A stretch of 35,000 nucleotides of DNA from contig MCFG01000014.1 of NCBI GenBank assembly GCA_002104895.1, forward strand, positions 210,001 to 245,000. Direction: 5' to 3'. Numbering within the stretch: the first letter of the stretch is position 1; each line of letters starts with the position of its first letter. This document shows positions 10,577 through 22,716 of this stretch, one piece after another. This DNA comes from Anaeromyces robustus. Its lineage: Eukaryota; Neocallimastigomycota; Neocallimastigomycetes; Neocallimastigales; Neocallimastigaceae. Made by a program: the position numbers and the translations under genes. The notes under the pieces were generated by a model. That model did not search any database and was not told the origin of the DNA. It saw only the letters and a program-made list of their open reading frames with translations.

Positions 10577-12380
10577 TTATTTATTTTTTATTAAAAGAAA
10601 AAGATAAAGAATTAAAAAAAAAAAAAAAAAAAAGAAAAGAAAATATATTTTTATCTCTTTTTTTTTTTTTTATATAATTTAATTTTATTTATTGTTTAAA
10701 TTAATTTTGTTTTTTTTTTTTTTTTGTTTTCTTTTTTTCTTTTTTTTTAATTTGTATTTTTTTTTTTTTTTTTTAATTATTAAAAAGAAAAAAGTTAATC
10801 ATCAATATTAAAATAATATAATAATTAATATAATTAATATAAACTTTTTTTTTAAAAAAAAAAATTTTTTTTATCTTAATATTGTGTAACCTATAATTAT
10901 TATGTCACTAACGAATATGGAAAAAAGAAAAAGTATAAAAACTCTAATTAAATTAAAAAAATTAAAAAATTACAAATTAAATAATAAAAAATAAATTGAA
11001 TAAAAAAAAAATATAAAGATAAAAATATATACAAAATAAATAATAATAAATAATAATTAATAATAATAAATAATAATAATGAATAATAATAAATAAATAA
11101 TAAATAATAATTAATAATAATTAATAATAGTAAATAGTTAAAATAATAGTTCATGATTTTATATAATGTTTTATTACATTTTTATTATTATTAAGTATTT
11201 ATATAATAATAAATAATAAATAATTCAATGTTAATTAAATTAAATAATTTGATAATATCACATATATTATTTAATAAAAAAAAATTAATATTCTAATAGA
11301 ATATGAAAAGATGACAATTTGCATTAGTTAATTATAAAAAAGAAAACAAAAAATATAAAAAAATTTAAAGCATTATAAATTAATATTTTTCTGTTACTAG
11401 TTCTTTATTTCATTATATGATAAAAAAGAATATTTAAATACTCAATGAATATAATAAAAATTATTACTTTATTTTTTGTTTTATTTTATTTTTTTTTAAC
11501 GTTTAAAAAATAAATTTATACATAATTATTTGAACAGCCTTTTATAGGCATAATATATTATCACCAAAAATTTTCAAGTCTATATATATAAAACATGTGA
11601 TTAAAATAATAAAAATGTATAGCATAATTTTGTTAAAAACAATGAAAAAAAAAAAAAAAAAGATAAGCCATAAAGGATATTAAAAAAAAAAGATAATTTT
11701 GGTATATTTGAGTTTCATTTATACCAAAATAATCCATATTAATTCCAATAAATTTTAATTTCTATAATATCATAGATATTTATCCAAAAAATGTAGAGAT
11801 TTAATGGTAATTACTATAATAATATTATAAATATTTTATATATTATATATTATATATAAAAAGATTTCGTACTTAATATTATTTTTTATTTATTTAAAAC
11901 AAAAAAAAAAAATATTATTTAAATTCTTCAAAATATTTGGATTATAATTGTGTAACGAATAAAAAATAAAACTGATTTAATAATAAAAAATTCTAATTTT
12001 ATATAAATTTATCCAAATGAATCCCAAATAATGATTAAATGAAAAATGTGGATTATTTGAATAGTAAAACAAATATTAATTTTTATTCAAAAATGATAAA
12101 GTTATAAAATTTTTAAAATCTACAATCATCTACTGGTATTGGAACTAGTTTATTAAAATTAGTTCTAACAAATAAATAAATAAATAAATAAATAGAAAAA
12201 GCTGATATATATAAATTATTTTGTATTGATCTTCTTTGACATCCTGTTAATGTTTTTTTTTTTTTTTTAAATTAACTCTCTATCTCAATTAAATAAAAAT
12301 CAAAATACTTAATATTAATATCTTTTAATATAAATTTTTTTTTTCTTTCTTTAAAAATGTTTAAGATATTTATATTATAA

Positions 12381-12425
<45 letters not shown>

Positions 12426-13449
12426 CGTAATCAAATGTCCTTTTACAACCATCATTCATTAAAATATTCATAAAAAATATGATATATAAAGTATTTAAAA
12501 GGTATTAGAGAATCATTTTTTAGTTAATGATATTATGTTAATTGATGAATTGATGGTGTTCCCATTTATCAAATTAAGACTATCAATTTTTATTTATAAG
12601 TTTAAGGGTAATTGGATAATTTAAATAACAAGAAATGAAACAAACAAACAAACAAATAAATAAAAAATAGTTTAATTTTTATATATTTATTTGTTATTAA
12701 TACACACACACACACACACACTTTATTTAATAAATGATAATTCAAAGTATTTTTTTCCTTTTTTTTTTTTTTTTTTTATTATATTATTTACTTTTTATTT
12801 TTTTTATATATTTTTACTTTAATTTATATTTATATTATTTATATAATAATTTGCAAATTTTAATTATTAATCTTTTTGTTATTTATAATTCAAAATAAAT
12901 TAAATAATTAAAAAAAAAAAAATGTTTATTTTTTATAAATTGAATTTTTTTTTTTTTGATTGAATTTTTTTTTTTTTTTTTTTTTTTTGATTGTCTTTTT
13001 TTATATATTTACTATTATTTTTTATATAATTTTATAAAATACTTAATAATTTATTTTATAGTATTTTTTTTAATATTTTGCTCTTTTTTTTTTTTTTATT
13101 TTTTTTTTTTTAAAAAAAAAATTACTTCATAAACTTGTATAAATTTAGAAGAAAATATATATATGATATATTTTTTTTTTCTTTTTTTTTTTTTTTTAAT
13201 AAAGAACTTCCTGAGATAGATAGATAGATTGATTTATATATATATATATTTATATATTTATTTTTTAAATATTATTATTTAAAAAATAAAAATGATTTTT
13301 TTCTTTTCTTTTTTTTCTATATATATATATCAAAAATTATTATTAAATTTTTGATATTAATTTGTTAAAAAAAAGAAAAAAAAATTGTTATATTTATATT
13401 ATTATTTATTTATTTAATTTATATTATTTATTTATATTTTTATTGGCAT
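10204..13449. other. Long intergenic region between LRR gene and transketolase
   Basis: About 3.2 kb of A/T-rich DNA. It holds AAAT/TTTA tracts (10206-10241, about 10541-10571), poly-T runs, a CA tract (about 12701-12720), GATA repeats near 13215-13230 and an 11-bp hairpin (11696-11730). Short stretches near 12125-12180 and 12500-12630 look slightly more coding-like, but no gene can be supported. It should contain the LRR gene promoter next to 10204 and the transketolase 3' end next to 13449. Confidence 0.65.
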
Positions 13450-16118
13450 TTAAAGTAATTTCTTAGCCTTTTCAGCAATAACATCTGGAACAAGACCAAA
13501 GTGTTTGAAAACTTGGGCAGCTGGAGCAGAAACACCAAAGTTATCAATACCACAAGAAGCAGTAGCGTATTTAGACCAACCGAAAGTAGAAGCAGCTTCA
13601 ACACTAAGAACTGGAACATTCTTTGGGAAGACAGATTCACGGTATTCTTCTGGTTGTTCATCAAAGACTTCCCAACATGGAAGAGAAACAACACGAGCAG
13701 CAATACCTTCATCATTTAAGAGCTTAGCAGCTTCAACACAAAGACTAACTTCAGAACCAGTACCAACAAGAATAACCTTTGGAGTAGTAGCTGGATCAGA
13801 AAGAACGTAACCACCCTTTAAAGTGTTTTCAATAGAAGAACCTTCTAATTGTGGAATATTTTGACGAGTTAAACATAAAACAGTTGGAGTGGAACGAGAT
13901 TTAAGAGCCTTAAGGTAACAACCAGAAACTTCATTACCATCAGCTGGACGCATAACGTATAAGTTTGGATAGGCACGAAGGTTTGGAATAATTTCAACAG
14001 GTTGGTGAGTTGGACCATCTTCACCAACACCAATAGAATCGTGAGTCATGATGTAAATAACTTGGTGCTTAGAGAGAGCACTAAGACGAACAGCTCCAGA
14101 AGCGTAAGCAATGAAGTTTAAGAAAGTAGAACCGAATGGAATAAAACCAAATCTGTAAGCAGAAATACCATTCATAATAGCAGCCATAACGTGTTCACGA
14201 ACACCAAAGTGGAAGAAACGACCACTGTAGGTACCTCTACCAGTTTCATCAGCTTGGAAGTCAACACTTCCCTTCCATTGAGTAAGGTTAGAACCAGATA
14301 AATCAGCAGATCCACCAACAATTTCTGGTAATTCATTACAAACAATGTTTAAGACACCTTGAGAAAGCTTACGAGTAGCGACAGCAGCATCCTTAGAAGT
14401 AAATCTTGGGAGTTTGTCTTCCCAACCTTCCTTAAGCTTATTTTGCTTTCTACGTTCAATTTCAGCAGCTAATTCTGGGTATTCAGCAGCATACTTTTCA
14501 TACATTTTGTTATAGTTCTTTTCGGCTTCAACACCTTCTTGACAAACAGCGTCATAGAATTTCTTAACTTCTGGTGGAACAACAAAGGATTCTTCTGGGT
14601 TAAAACCTAAACTCTTCTTAGAGAAAGCAACATCATCATTACCTAATGGAGCACCGTGAACCTTTTCAGTACCTTGCTTTTGAGAACCAAAACCAATAGT
14701 GGTGTTAATCTTAATAATAGATGGTCTGTTAGTTTCAGCCTTAGCAGCTTCAATAGCCTTAGAAATAGCTTCAAGATCATTGTTACCATCGGCAACTTCT
14801 TGAACATGCCAGCCTTGAGCTTCAAAACGTTTTAAGACATTTTCAGTGAAGGTAATTTCAACACTACCATCAATTTGAATACCGTTAGCATCATATAAAA
14901 CAATTAATTTACCTAATCTGTAATGACCAGCAAGAGAAGCAGCTTCATAGTTTATACCTTCTTCAAGACAACCATCACCAACAATAGCATAGGTGTAGTT
15001 ATCGAAAACCTTGTAGTCACCACGGTTGAAAGTCTTAGCAAGATGAGCTTCAGCAATAGCAAGACCAACAGCGTTACTAATACCTTGACCTAATGGACCA
15101 GTAGTAACTTCAATACCATCAGTCATACCAACTTCTGGGTGACCTGGAGTTCTTTATTTTATTATTATCATATTTAAAAATAATAATGTTAATGTTAATA
15201 TATATTATATATATCAATTATTTTATTTTATTATTATAAAAAGTAAAAAAAAGTTATTATATCTAACAAATATAACAAATACAAATATTAACAATTATTT
15301 GTATTAAAATGTTTTTCAATTATAATAATTTTTCTATATTTTCTTGTATTCTCTTTTTCTTTAACTTTATAATGAATTATTTAGTATAATATCTTCTTTA
15401 TTTTAATACTATAGTTTCACTTTTTAATTATAATAATAAATGTATATAATACTTTTTTTTTTTATTATTTTTATATAATTTTATTTTTATTTTTTTTGAA
15501 ATACTAACTTGCTCTTGTATTGTCTGAAATCTTTAAGATCTTGTAAAGAGATATCGTAACCTAAAAGATGATAAACACTGTATTGAAGAGCACTAGCATG
15601 ACCATTAGAAAGAACAAAACGATCACGAGATAACTGTTATTATAAAAAATATCATTTTTTTTTTTGTTTCATTTATTTTTGTTATTTTTTTTATTTTGTT
15701 TTTTAAGTGTTGTGTTTTCATAAGAATTATGTTAAAATAAGTGAGCATTATATAAATATATATAAAAGAAATTAAGAATAAAATATAAACAAAAATTAAG
15801 ATAAATATTAAAATTTTAATATATAGTACTTATATTTTTATATTCATTTTATATATTAAATTATATTTTTCTTAAATATATTTATTATAAATTTAAAAAT
15901 TTTAACAATAATTCTGTTATTTTATAATATATATATACCCAGTTAGAGTTCTTTGGATTAGCCTTGAAGTGACGAGTGAAAAGAACGTGACTCATTGGAG
16001 CACAACCCATAGGAGCACCTGGATGACCTGAATTGGCCTTTTGAACCATATCAGCAGATAAACATCTGATAGTGTTAACAGAAAGCTTATCAATATCTCC
16101 GAAAGTTTGATTAACCAT
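13450..16118 (-). CDS. TKL1: Transketolase
   Basis: Three exons (16118-15939, 15633-15509, 15151-13450) join to 668 residues, close to the usual 660-680. The enzyme moves two-carbon units between sugar phosphates in the non-oxidative pentose phosphate pathway using thiamine diphosphate and a divalent metal. Visible landmarks are SGHPGAPMG near the N-terminus, [12 protein letters not shown] after intron 1, TPGHPE across intron 2, the cofactor motif GDGCLEEG (from 160) ending in LYDAN, His267 in HGAPLG, the catalytic Glu421 in GVREHVM, and [16 protein letters not shown]. Introns are GTATAT...ACAG (phase 0) and GTTAGT...AAAG (phase 2). C-rich, regular codon choice in exon 3 suggests high expression. 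No targeting sequence is seen, so it is probably cytosolic. The symbol follows the yeast name. Confidence 0.97.
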
Positions 16119-18914
16119 GTCGCTATTTATTTATTATTTTGAAATTTTTAATAATTTATTTATATATATAAGAATAGAGAAAAAAAATAAAAAATAATAA
16201 AAAAAAAATATAATAAATACCAATGACTTTTGTTATTATATTTTATAGTTTTATTATGATTATTAAAAATTTTTTTATTAAAGCAACAACCCAACATTAT
16301 AATAAATTAATAAATAAATAATAAAAGATTAAATATAACTTACAAAGTTTATGAAAATTTTATAAAAAAAAAATTATAAGTTTATATATACTCCTTTTGT
16401 AAAAAAAAAGTGCAGAAAAAAAAAAAAAAAAGATTATTGATTTTATTTATAGTTAAATTAGTCATATTTCCACAATTGATTTAATTTTAGATAAGTGATT
16501 TTAATTAATAAAATATAAATTATTTTTAATTTAATGACTTCCTTAATAGAATTCTTAATATATTTAAAATATATTATATAATGAAAAAAATATATATATT
16601 TTTTTTTGATGTAATAAATGTAATATAATCTTTTTTTTTTTTTTTTTTAAATGTTTATGTTAAATGATTTTTTAATTGAAAATATATTATATAAAAATAG
16701 TATTTGATTGGCTAGATTATCTATACACCGCATATTAAAATCAATTATATAATAAATAATGAATAATATTAATTGTAATACGTTAATAATAAACTATAAT
16801 AATTATATTTTAAAATTTTATTATTTGTAAACTTAATACAATGTAGTTATTTTTATTAATAATTTTTAAAAAAAATAAAACAAAATTGTAATACATTTGT
16901 AATAAATGTATCACTTTTTTTTAATAAATACTTTTTTAAAATTTTAAATTTAAAAGAATATAAAAATTTCGATTTATATTTATTTTTAAATTTATAAAAG
17001 CAGATACTTTATTTTAAATTAATTATATTATTATTATAAATATTATATATACTTTATTAATAATTTAGAATTTTGATCAATCATAAAAAAATATTATTGT
17101 TAAAAATTAAGTATCTTTTTTAAGCATGGATAGTTTGTATGACTATTATATATGCCAAGGATCATAAACATCTAGATTTTGATAGAAATGTTAGAAACTA
17201 ATATTGATTTAAATTATTTGTATTCTTCTTCTTTTCTATTAATGTTTAATGTTTAATCTTTATTATAAAATTTAATTTTATACTTTAGTTTTATTAAGAT
17301 TTTTTCCCAGATTACATTATATTGGCTTTATTAATATAAATATAGCCCAATATTTTAATTAATGATGATGTAATATATATAATATAATACATAATATATT
17401 AAACATTGTACATAATATATATATTTATATATTGTGTTTATATTTATAAAATAAAATTTATTTTTATATTATTTCTAAATAAAATAAAAAAAATAAAAAA
17501 TAAAAAAAAATTGATATATCTTTTATAAATATATATTAAGAAAATAATGTATAATATTGTAAAAGTTATAATATATCAATTACAAAATAAAATATTAATT
17601 TTTTTTTTTTTTTTTTTTTAGACTAAGATTAATTTTTTTTATTTAAAATAATTAATTTAAAAGTAACATACACACTGCATTGTTCAATTAATTGTTCAAC
17701 ATTTGTATAACATTAGCAGTTATATAATTGTTGAACAATAGTGTTGAAAAATTTGATTGTTATGATTAATGGAATAGGAGAGAAAAAAATTTTTAAAATT
17801 TTTTTATATTTGATATTATCCTTTGTTTTAAGATAATAAATATAATTAATAATAATATTTTTTTTTTTTATTTTTTTTTTATTGATTTACAATTATGCAT
17901 TTTCATATATATGTATCTTAATGATATTTTTTTTTTCAATTTAACAATATATTACTCTACAGAAAAAAAAAATATTACATCTAAATGCTTTCAACAGATA
18001 TGTAACACCCATTGTCCAAAATAATAATTTTTTTTTATTTTTTAGATTGGTATAATTTTTAAATTTTTGATTTATGTACTAATATATGTATATTAAATAT
18101 TTTTAAATTTTTTTTCTTTGGATTAAGATCAATCTTTATTTAAAATAATTAATTTAAAAGTAACATACATAATACAAATTTACAAATAAGTAAATTTGTA
18201 AATTTATTAATTATATAGTATTTATATATTCATTTATAAATATATAAATTCTATGATTAATTAATAAAATATATTAATTAAAAATTAATAGAAAATATTA
18301 TATAAAATATCAAATAAATAGTTTATTTTAATAATCCAATTAGTATTTTAAATGAAGATAATAATAATAATAATAATGTTACATATAAATGTAATACAAC
18401 TTTATGTAAAATTATAAAAGTATATACAACAGATAATATATAATAATAATAATAATGAATATTAATATAAATTTATATATCAACATAATACAATATATAA
18501 ATTATAAAATAATATATTAATAAATGAAAACCATATAATAATTTAATCATACAATAAAAGTTATAAATAATATTTGTTTTTTTTTTTTTTTTTTGTTTAT
18601 TTATTTATTTATTTATTTATTGATTATTGTTTGTTTGTTTGTTTATTTATTGATTATTTTTATTATTATTATTATTATTTTATATTTTTTACTATAACGT
18701 TCTTTTTAATGTTTATAATAATTTTACTTTATAGTTTAATTTTTTTTTATTAAATTATATGCTATATTTTGATTTTGTTTTATTATATATATAAAACAAA
18801 ATGCTTTATTTAATAATGTTATTTAAATCTTATAATTAAGATATAACATGTATTAATGATATATATGTTGAATTATTTTATAAATTATAGTGCATAAATG
18901 GTAGGCCTTTTTTT
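16119..18914. other. Intergenic region between transketolase and eIF3j
   Basis: About 2.8 kb that should hold the transketolase promoter (near 16119) and the 3' end of eIF3j. It contains a 35-bp exact direct repeat (17638-17672 and 18135-18169), a short inverted repeat (17691-17701 with 17729-17739), TTTA tracts (about 18596-18650) and one short open frame (18318-18443). No gene is supported. Confidence 0.65.
17638..18169. repeat. Dispersed direct repeat, two 35-bp exact copies 497 bp apart
   Basis: Positions 17638-17672 and 18135-18169 are identical and end in AAAAGTAACATACA. Similarity extends upstream with mismatches (GACTAAGATTAAT against GATTAAGATCAAT). The two copies could be ends of an old insertion or a local duplication; no coding content lies between them. 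Confidence 0.65.
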
Positions 18915-21125
18915 TTACATGAAATCATAATCTATATTATATAAAGATATAAATTTATATTATATTAGATTTTATTATTTATTTTCTTTTATATATATAT
19001 ATATATAATTATTAATAATTATATTTACCGTCAGCACCTATTTATATTTTAAAAATATAAATATAAATATAAATATAAATAACAAAGTAATTAATTATAA
19101 TAAATATAATAATAAAGTTAAATTTAATAATTCGTTTATAATTTTAAATATAAATATAAATATAAATAACAAAGTAATTAATTATAATAAATATAATAAT
19201 AAAGTTAAATTTAATAATTCGTTTATAATTTTAATCTAAATATTTTAATAATATAATATATTTTATTTGTACTTACCATCATCATATTTAAACTTCATAC
19301 CGTCAGAAATGATATCATCATCATAAGCTTGTTTAATAGAAGCCTTCTTTGGTGCTATTTTATTGATTAAATTATTTAATTATATTTTTTTTTTTAATAA
19401 TTTTATTCATAAAATATTTTAATACTTTTTATTCATAAAAAGTTCCAATCTACTTACTCTTCTTCTTCTTAGCTTGGGCCTTTTGTTTGTTGGTAATTTG
19501 GAGTTGTAAAGTATTAATTAACTTTCTAACATTAGCAATTTCCATTGGTTCAGAAACATTCTTAAGTAAAGTTTCTAATAAATAGTTGTAGAATTGATTT
19601 TTCTTTTGTTATATAAATATTTAAATAAATAATATATAAAAAAAAAATAATAATAATAATAATTTATAAATATATATATTATATTAAATATTATTAGAAA
19701 AATGTTATTTATTTAAAAAATTAAAAAAAATATATATATTTTAATTGTAATATCATACATCGTATCTTGATATTTCTTCATAAACAGTTTCAGCGTACTT
19801 CTTGAAATCTTCCTTTGTTTTTGGTTTTAATTCTTCAATAAATACTTTCTTTTCCTTTTCATTTTCAACGTCATCGTCAGAATAATCTTCGTCATCATCT
19901 TTGTTTCTTGGAATGGCAGCATCAGCTACATAAAATAAATATTTAAATAAATAATAAGTATAATTCGATAATACAAATATTATTAATTTTATAATTCTTG
20001 TATATGTATAATATCTTTATATTTATAGTTTTTAATTTAGTTATAAAATTTACCTCCAAATAAATCAAGAGCATTTTGGAAATCAGATTCTTGAACAAGT
20101 TTGGCTTCTCTTAATTTACGTTGATCGATAGTTTCATTTTCAAGTTCCTTTTTATAAATTGATATATATTAAATTAAATAAATATATAAAATATATCAAA
20201 TAAATAACAAATTATATAATATACAATTATATATATAATATTCTTACTTCTCTTTCTTCCTTTTCTCTCATTCTCTTTTCTTCTTCAGCCTTTCTTTGTT
20301 GAGCCTTAGTTAATTTTTTTGTAGTTTTTTGTTTTGGATTAACTTTTGGACTTTCTTTTGGTTTTGGAGATGGTTTTGGTTTTTCATCTTCAGAATCATC
20401 CCAAGATTCCTTGTATTTACAATATGTTTTAATAATTTAAATTATTATTATTATTTTTGTTTTTGTTTTTGTTTTTGTTTTTATTTTTGTTTTTGTTTTT
20501 GTTTTTGTTTTTATTTTTGTTTTTGTTTTTGTTTTTGTTTTTGTTTTTATTTTTGTTTTTATTTTTATTATTATTTTTATTTTTATTTTTATTTTTTTTT
20601 TATTTTTTAATTTTTTATTTTTATTTTTATTTTTTGTTTTTATTTTTATTTTTGTTGTCATAGTTATTTTTTTATTTTTATTTTCATTTTCATTTTCATT
20701 TTTATTTTCGTTTTTATTTTAATTTTTTATTTTAAATTATAATTAATATTAGCATTAAAAAATTATAAAAAAAATAAATATAGAAATTAGATTAATTAAT
20801 TGTACATCATATGAAAAATTATATTAAGAAGATAATTATAAATGTTTGTATTATATAAATAATTACTTTGATGTCTTCTTCGGAATCAACATCTTCATCG
20901 TCCCATCTGTTTTTAACACCTGGTAACTTAACGTTATCGAAATCTTCGTTTTCTTTATTTATAAATAATATAAATTAAATAAAAATATTAAATTTATTTT
21001 AATAAATAATAATATTATGTAAGTAAATAAAAATTAATATTAAATACAAAAATATGAAAATAATAATATATCAAAATAAATATAAATAAAAGATTTTAAA
21101 TTTTAAATATACCCCAATCGTCCAT
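18915..21125 (-). CDS. HCR1: Eukaryotic translation initiation factor 3 subunit J
   Basis: Nine exons join in frame: 21125-21113, 20952-20867, 20409-20248, 20147-20054, 19925-19759, 19602-19458, 19354-19277, 19037-19029, 18931-18915, giving 256 residues (human eIF3j is about 258). eIF3j binds the 40S decoding centre and regulates mRNA entry and recycling. Recognisable parts are MDDWENEDFD at the start, VKNRWDDED and ESWDDSEDE acidic-Trp motifs, a Lys/Glu-rich helix, SDFQNALDLFG, the helical core ending NKQKAQAKKKK, and a C-terminus ADDYDFM that resembles the DYEDFM end of animal eIF3j. The last two coding exons are 9 and 17 nt; without them the reading frame would run on to GADGKYNY and stop. 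Start and internal exons are firm; the tail is inference from splice sites plus the conserved end. The symbol is the yeast name. Confidence 0.9.
18932..19276 (-). other. Introns 7 and 8 of eIF3j flanking a 9-nt microexon (19029-19037)
   Basis: The proposed microexon GTGCTGACG follows ATAG and is followed by the donor GTAAAT. It begins and ends in phase 1 and adds Gly-Ala-Asp. Skipping it would also keep the frame (YDDDYDFM). Intron 7 (19038-19276) is 239 nt, enlarged by an 87-bp duplication; intron 8 (18932-19028) is 97 nt. Confidence 0.65.
19058..19234. repeat. Perfect 87-bp tandem duplication inside eIF3j intron 7
   Basis: Positions 19058-19147 match 19145-19234 exactly at a spacing of 87 bp; the shared landmark is TAACAAAGTAATTAATTATA. 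It lies just upstream (in gene direction) of the microexon. Confidence 0.9.
20452..20720. repeat. GTTTTT/ATTTTT hexanucleotide tract in eIF3j intron 2
   Basis: About 270 bp of hexamer-like units (TTTTTG, later TTTTTA and TTTTCA) fill most of intron 2 (20410-20866, 457 nt). Six-base units keep frames open on both strands, giving Phe/Leu and Lys/Thr frames that are not genes. Confidence 0.9.
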
Positions 21126-22716
21126 TTTATAACAATTTACTGTTTAATACAAAAAAAAATGTACTAATTAATTGATATAATTAAAAAAATATAAAAAAAA
21201 AAATAAAAATATTTTATTTTATATATTAATATACCATATCTTCACAATTTAAAACAAATATTTAAATTAATATATATTGAATAAATATATTAATTTATTT
21301 TTATATATATTATTTTTTATTAGATCAAATTATTTAGTGTATAAAGTTTTTTTTTTTTTTTTGAAATTCGTATTGATTTTGTTTCGGGATTGGTTTAGTA
21401 AAAAAAAATTTTTTTTCGCCTATATAGAAAAAAAAATTTCAAATAATTAATGCCACTAAATTTTAGTCAAAAATGATTTTTAAATAAGTTATATAAATAA
21501 ATATTTATTATTTATTATTTATTATTTATTATTTTATTATATTAATTATGATCATTAATATTAATATTAATTTGCAATAATAATAATAGTATTATTAGCA
21601 TTTTTTTTCTTTATACAGATAATATTCATATGAAAATATAATAAATTTTATATGATTTATCATAAATAATATAAAATTATCAATTTCATTAATATAATAT
21701 ATTTTTCATATATTATAATATATTACATTTATATTAAAAATTTTTTGTTCTATTATAAAGTGTAAATTTTAATAATATATATTATAAAATATATATATAA
21801 TATATATTTTTAAAAAATTTTAAAAAAATAAATTTTAATTAACAATTTCATATTAGAGATGTAAAAAAATATCTAACAATTATAAATGTGTATAAATAGA
21901 TTAAAATATATATATATATAAATAATTATAAGAAGTTATTATAAATAGTAATAATAATGTAAATAATAATATAATTGAATCAATGTTTAAATATAACATT
22001 ATTAAATTAAATATATATATATATATACATTTTCATTTTCTTTCTTTCTTTTTTAGTTTTTAAACGAATTAGTAAATGGAAAAAAAAAATATTATAATTT
22101 ATCCATACATATTAGATATTTTGATAATTAAACATTTTTTTTATTATTTATTCTTTATATGCAAAATTTTCTGATGTATAATGATATAACTTAAATTTAA
22201 GAAAATAGTTTTTCTTTTATATATAGGTTTTTTTTATTTAAAACATAATATTTTTTTTTAAATTATTAAAAACATATAAATATTTTTATATTATAATTAA
22301 ATATTAATAATACTGTAATATAAGTTATAAACTTTTATATAAAAAATAATGTATTGCAACACTTGTAAAACTTGCATGTATTATCATTGATTTAGTTACA
22401 CAAGTTATAGAAATCATTACAAGACATTCTAACTGATTTGTATTAATTTTTATAACTAATAATAAATAATTAATGGAGTTTTAAAGAATTTTAAAATTCA
22501 ATTTAATGGTTTAATATATATATAATAATTATAATGATTAAATAATGAAATTTTTAATATCTTTAGGGTTCACATTTTCGATATAAAAATCAATGTTTTT
22601 ATATGTTTTTTATTTATACATATATAAACTGTAATATAATATATAAATTAATCTTTATGACTTTATATATATATATATATTTTGTTTTATTTTCAACTTT
22701 TCTTATTATATATAAA
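21126..22716. other. Intergenic region between eIF3j and dolichyldiphosphatase
   Basis: About 1.6 kb of A/T-rich DNA. The part next to 21126 should be the eIF3j promoter and 5' UTR. A less AT-biased patch at about 22345-22440 has an open minus-strand frame without recognisable similarity. The open frame at 22603-22797 on the plus strand is mainly AT repeat plus the reverse of the next gene. No gene is supported. Confidence 0.65.

Noticed and set aside
10948-11154. Leu/Tyr-rich small frame on the minus strand
   Set aside because: It arises from ATT/AAT repeats and has low complexity throughout.
13440-13810. Other-frame and plus-strand frames inside transketolase
   Set aside because: Shadows of the transketolase coding strand, which has clear family motifs throughout.
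19012-19037. Read-through end of eIF3j as GADGKYNY
   Set aside because: Less likely than the microexon model because it loses the conserved acidic aromatic tail; kept only as an alternative.
20329-20663. Phe/Leu- and Lys/Thr-rich frames on both strands
   Set aside because: They come from the hexanucleotide tract in eIF3j intron 2 and partly overlap exon 3 in antisense.
22345-22480. Minus-strand frame with residues like LECLVMISITCVTKSM
   Set aside because: Composition is less AT-biased, but there is no start, no recognisable motif and no linked exon, so it is not called.
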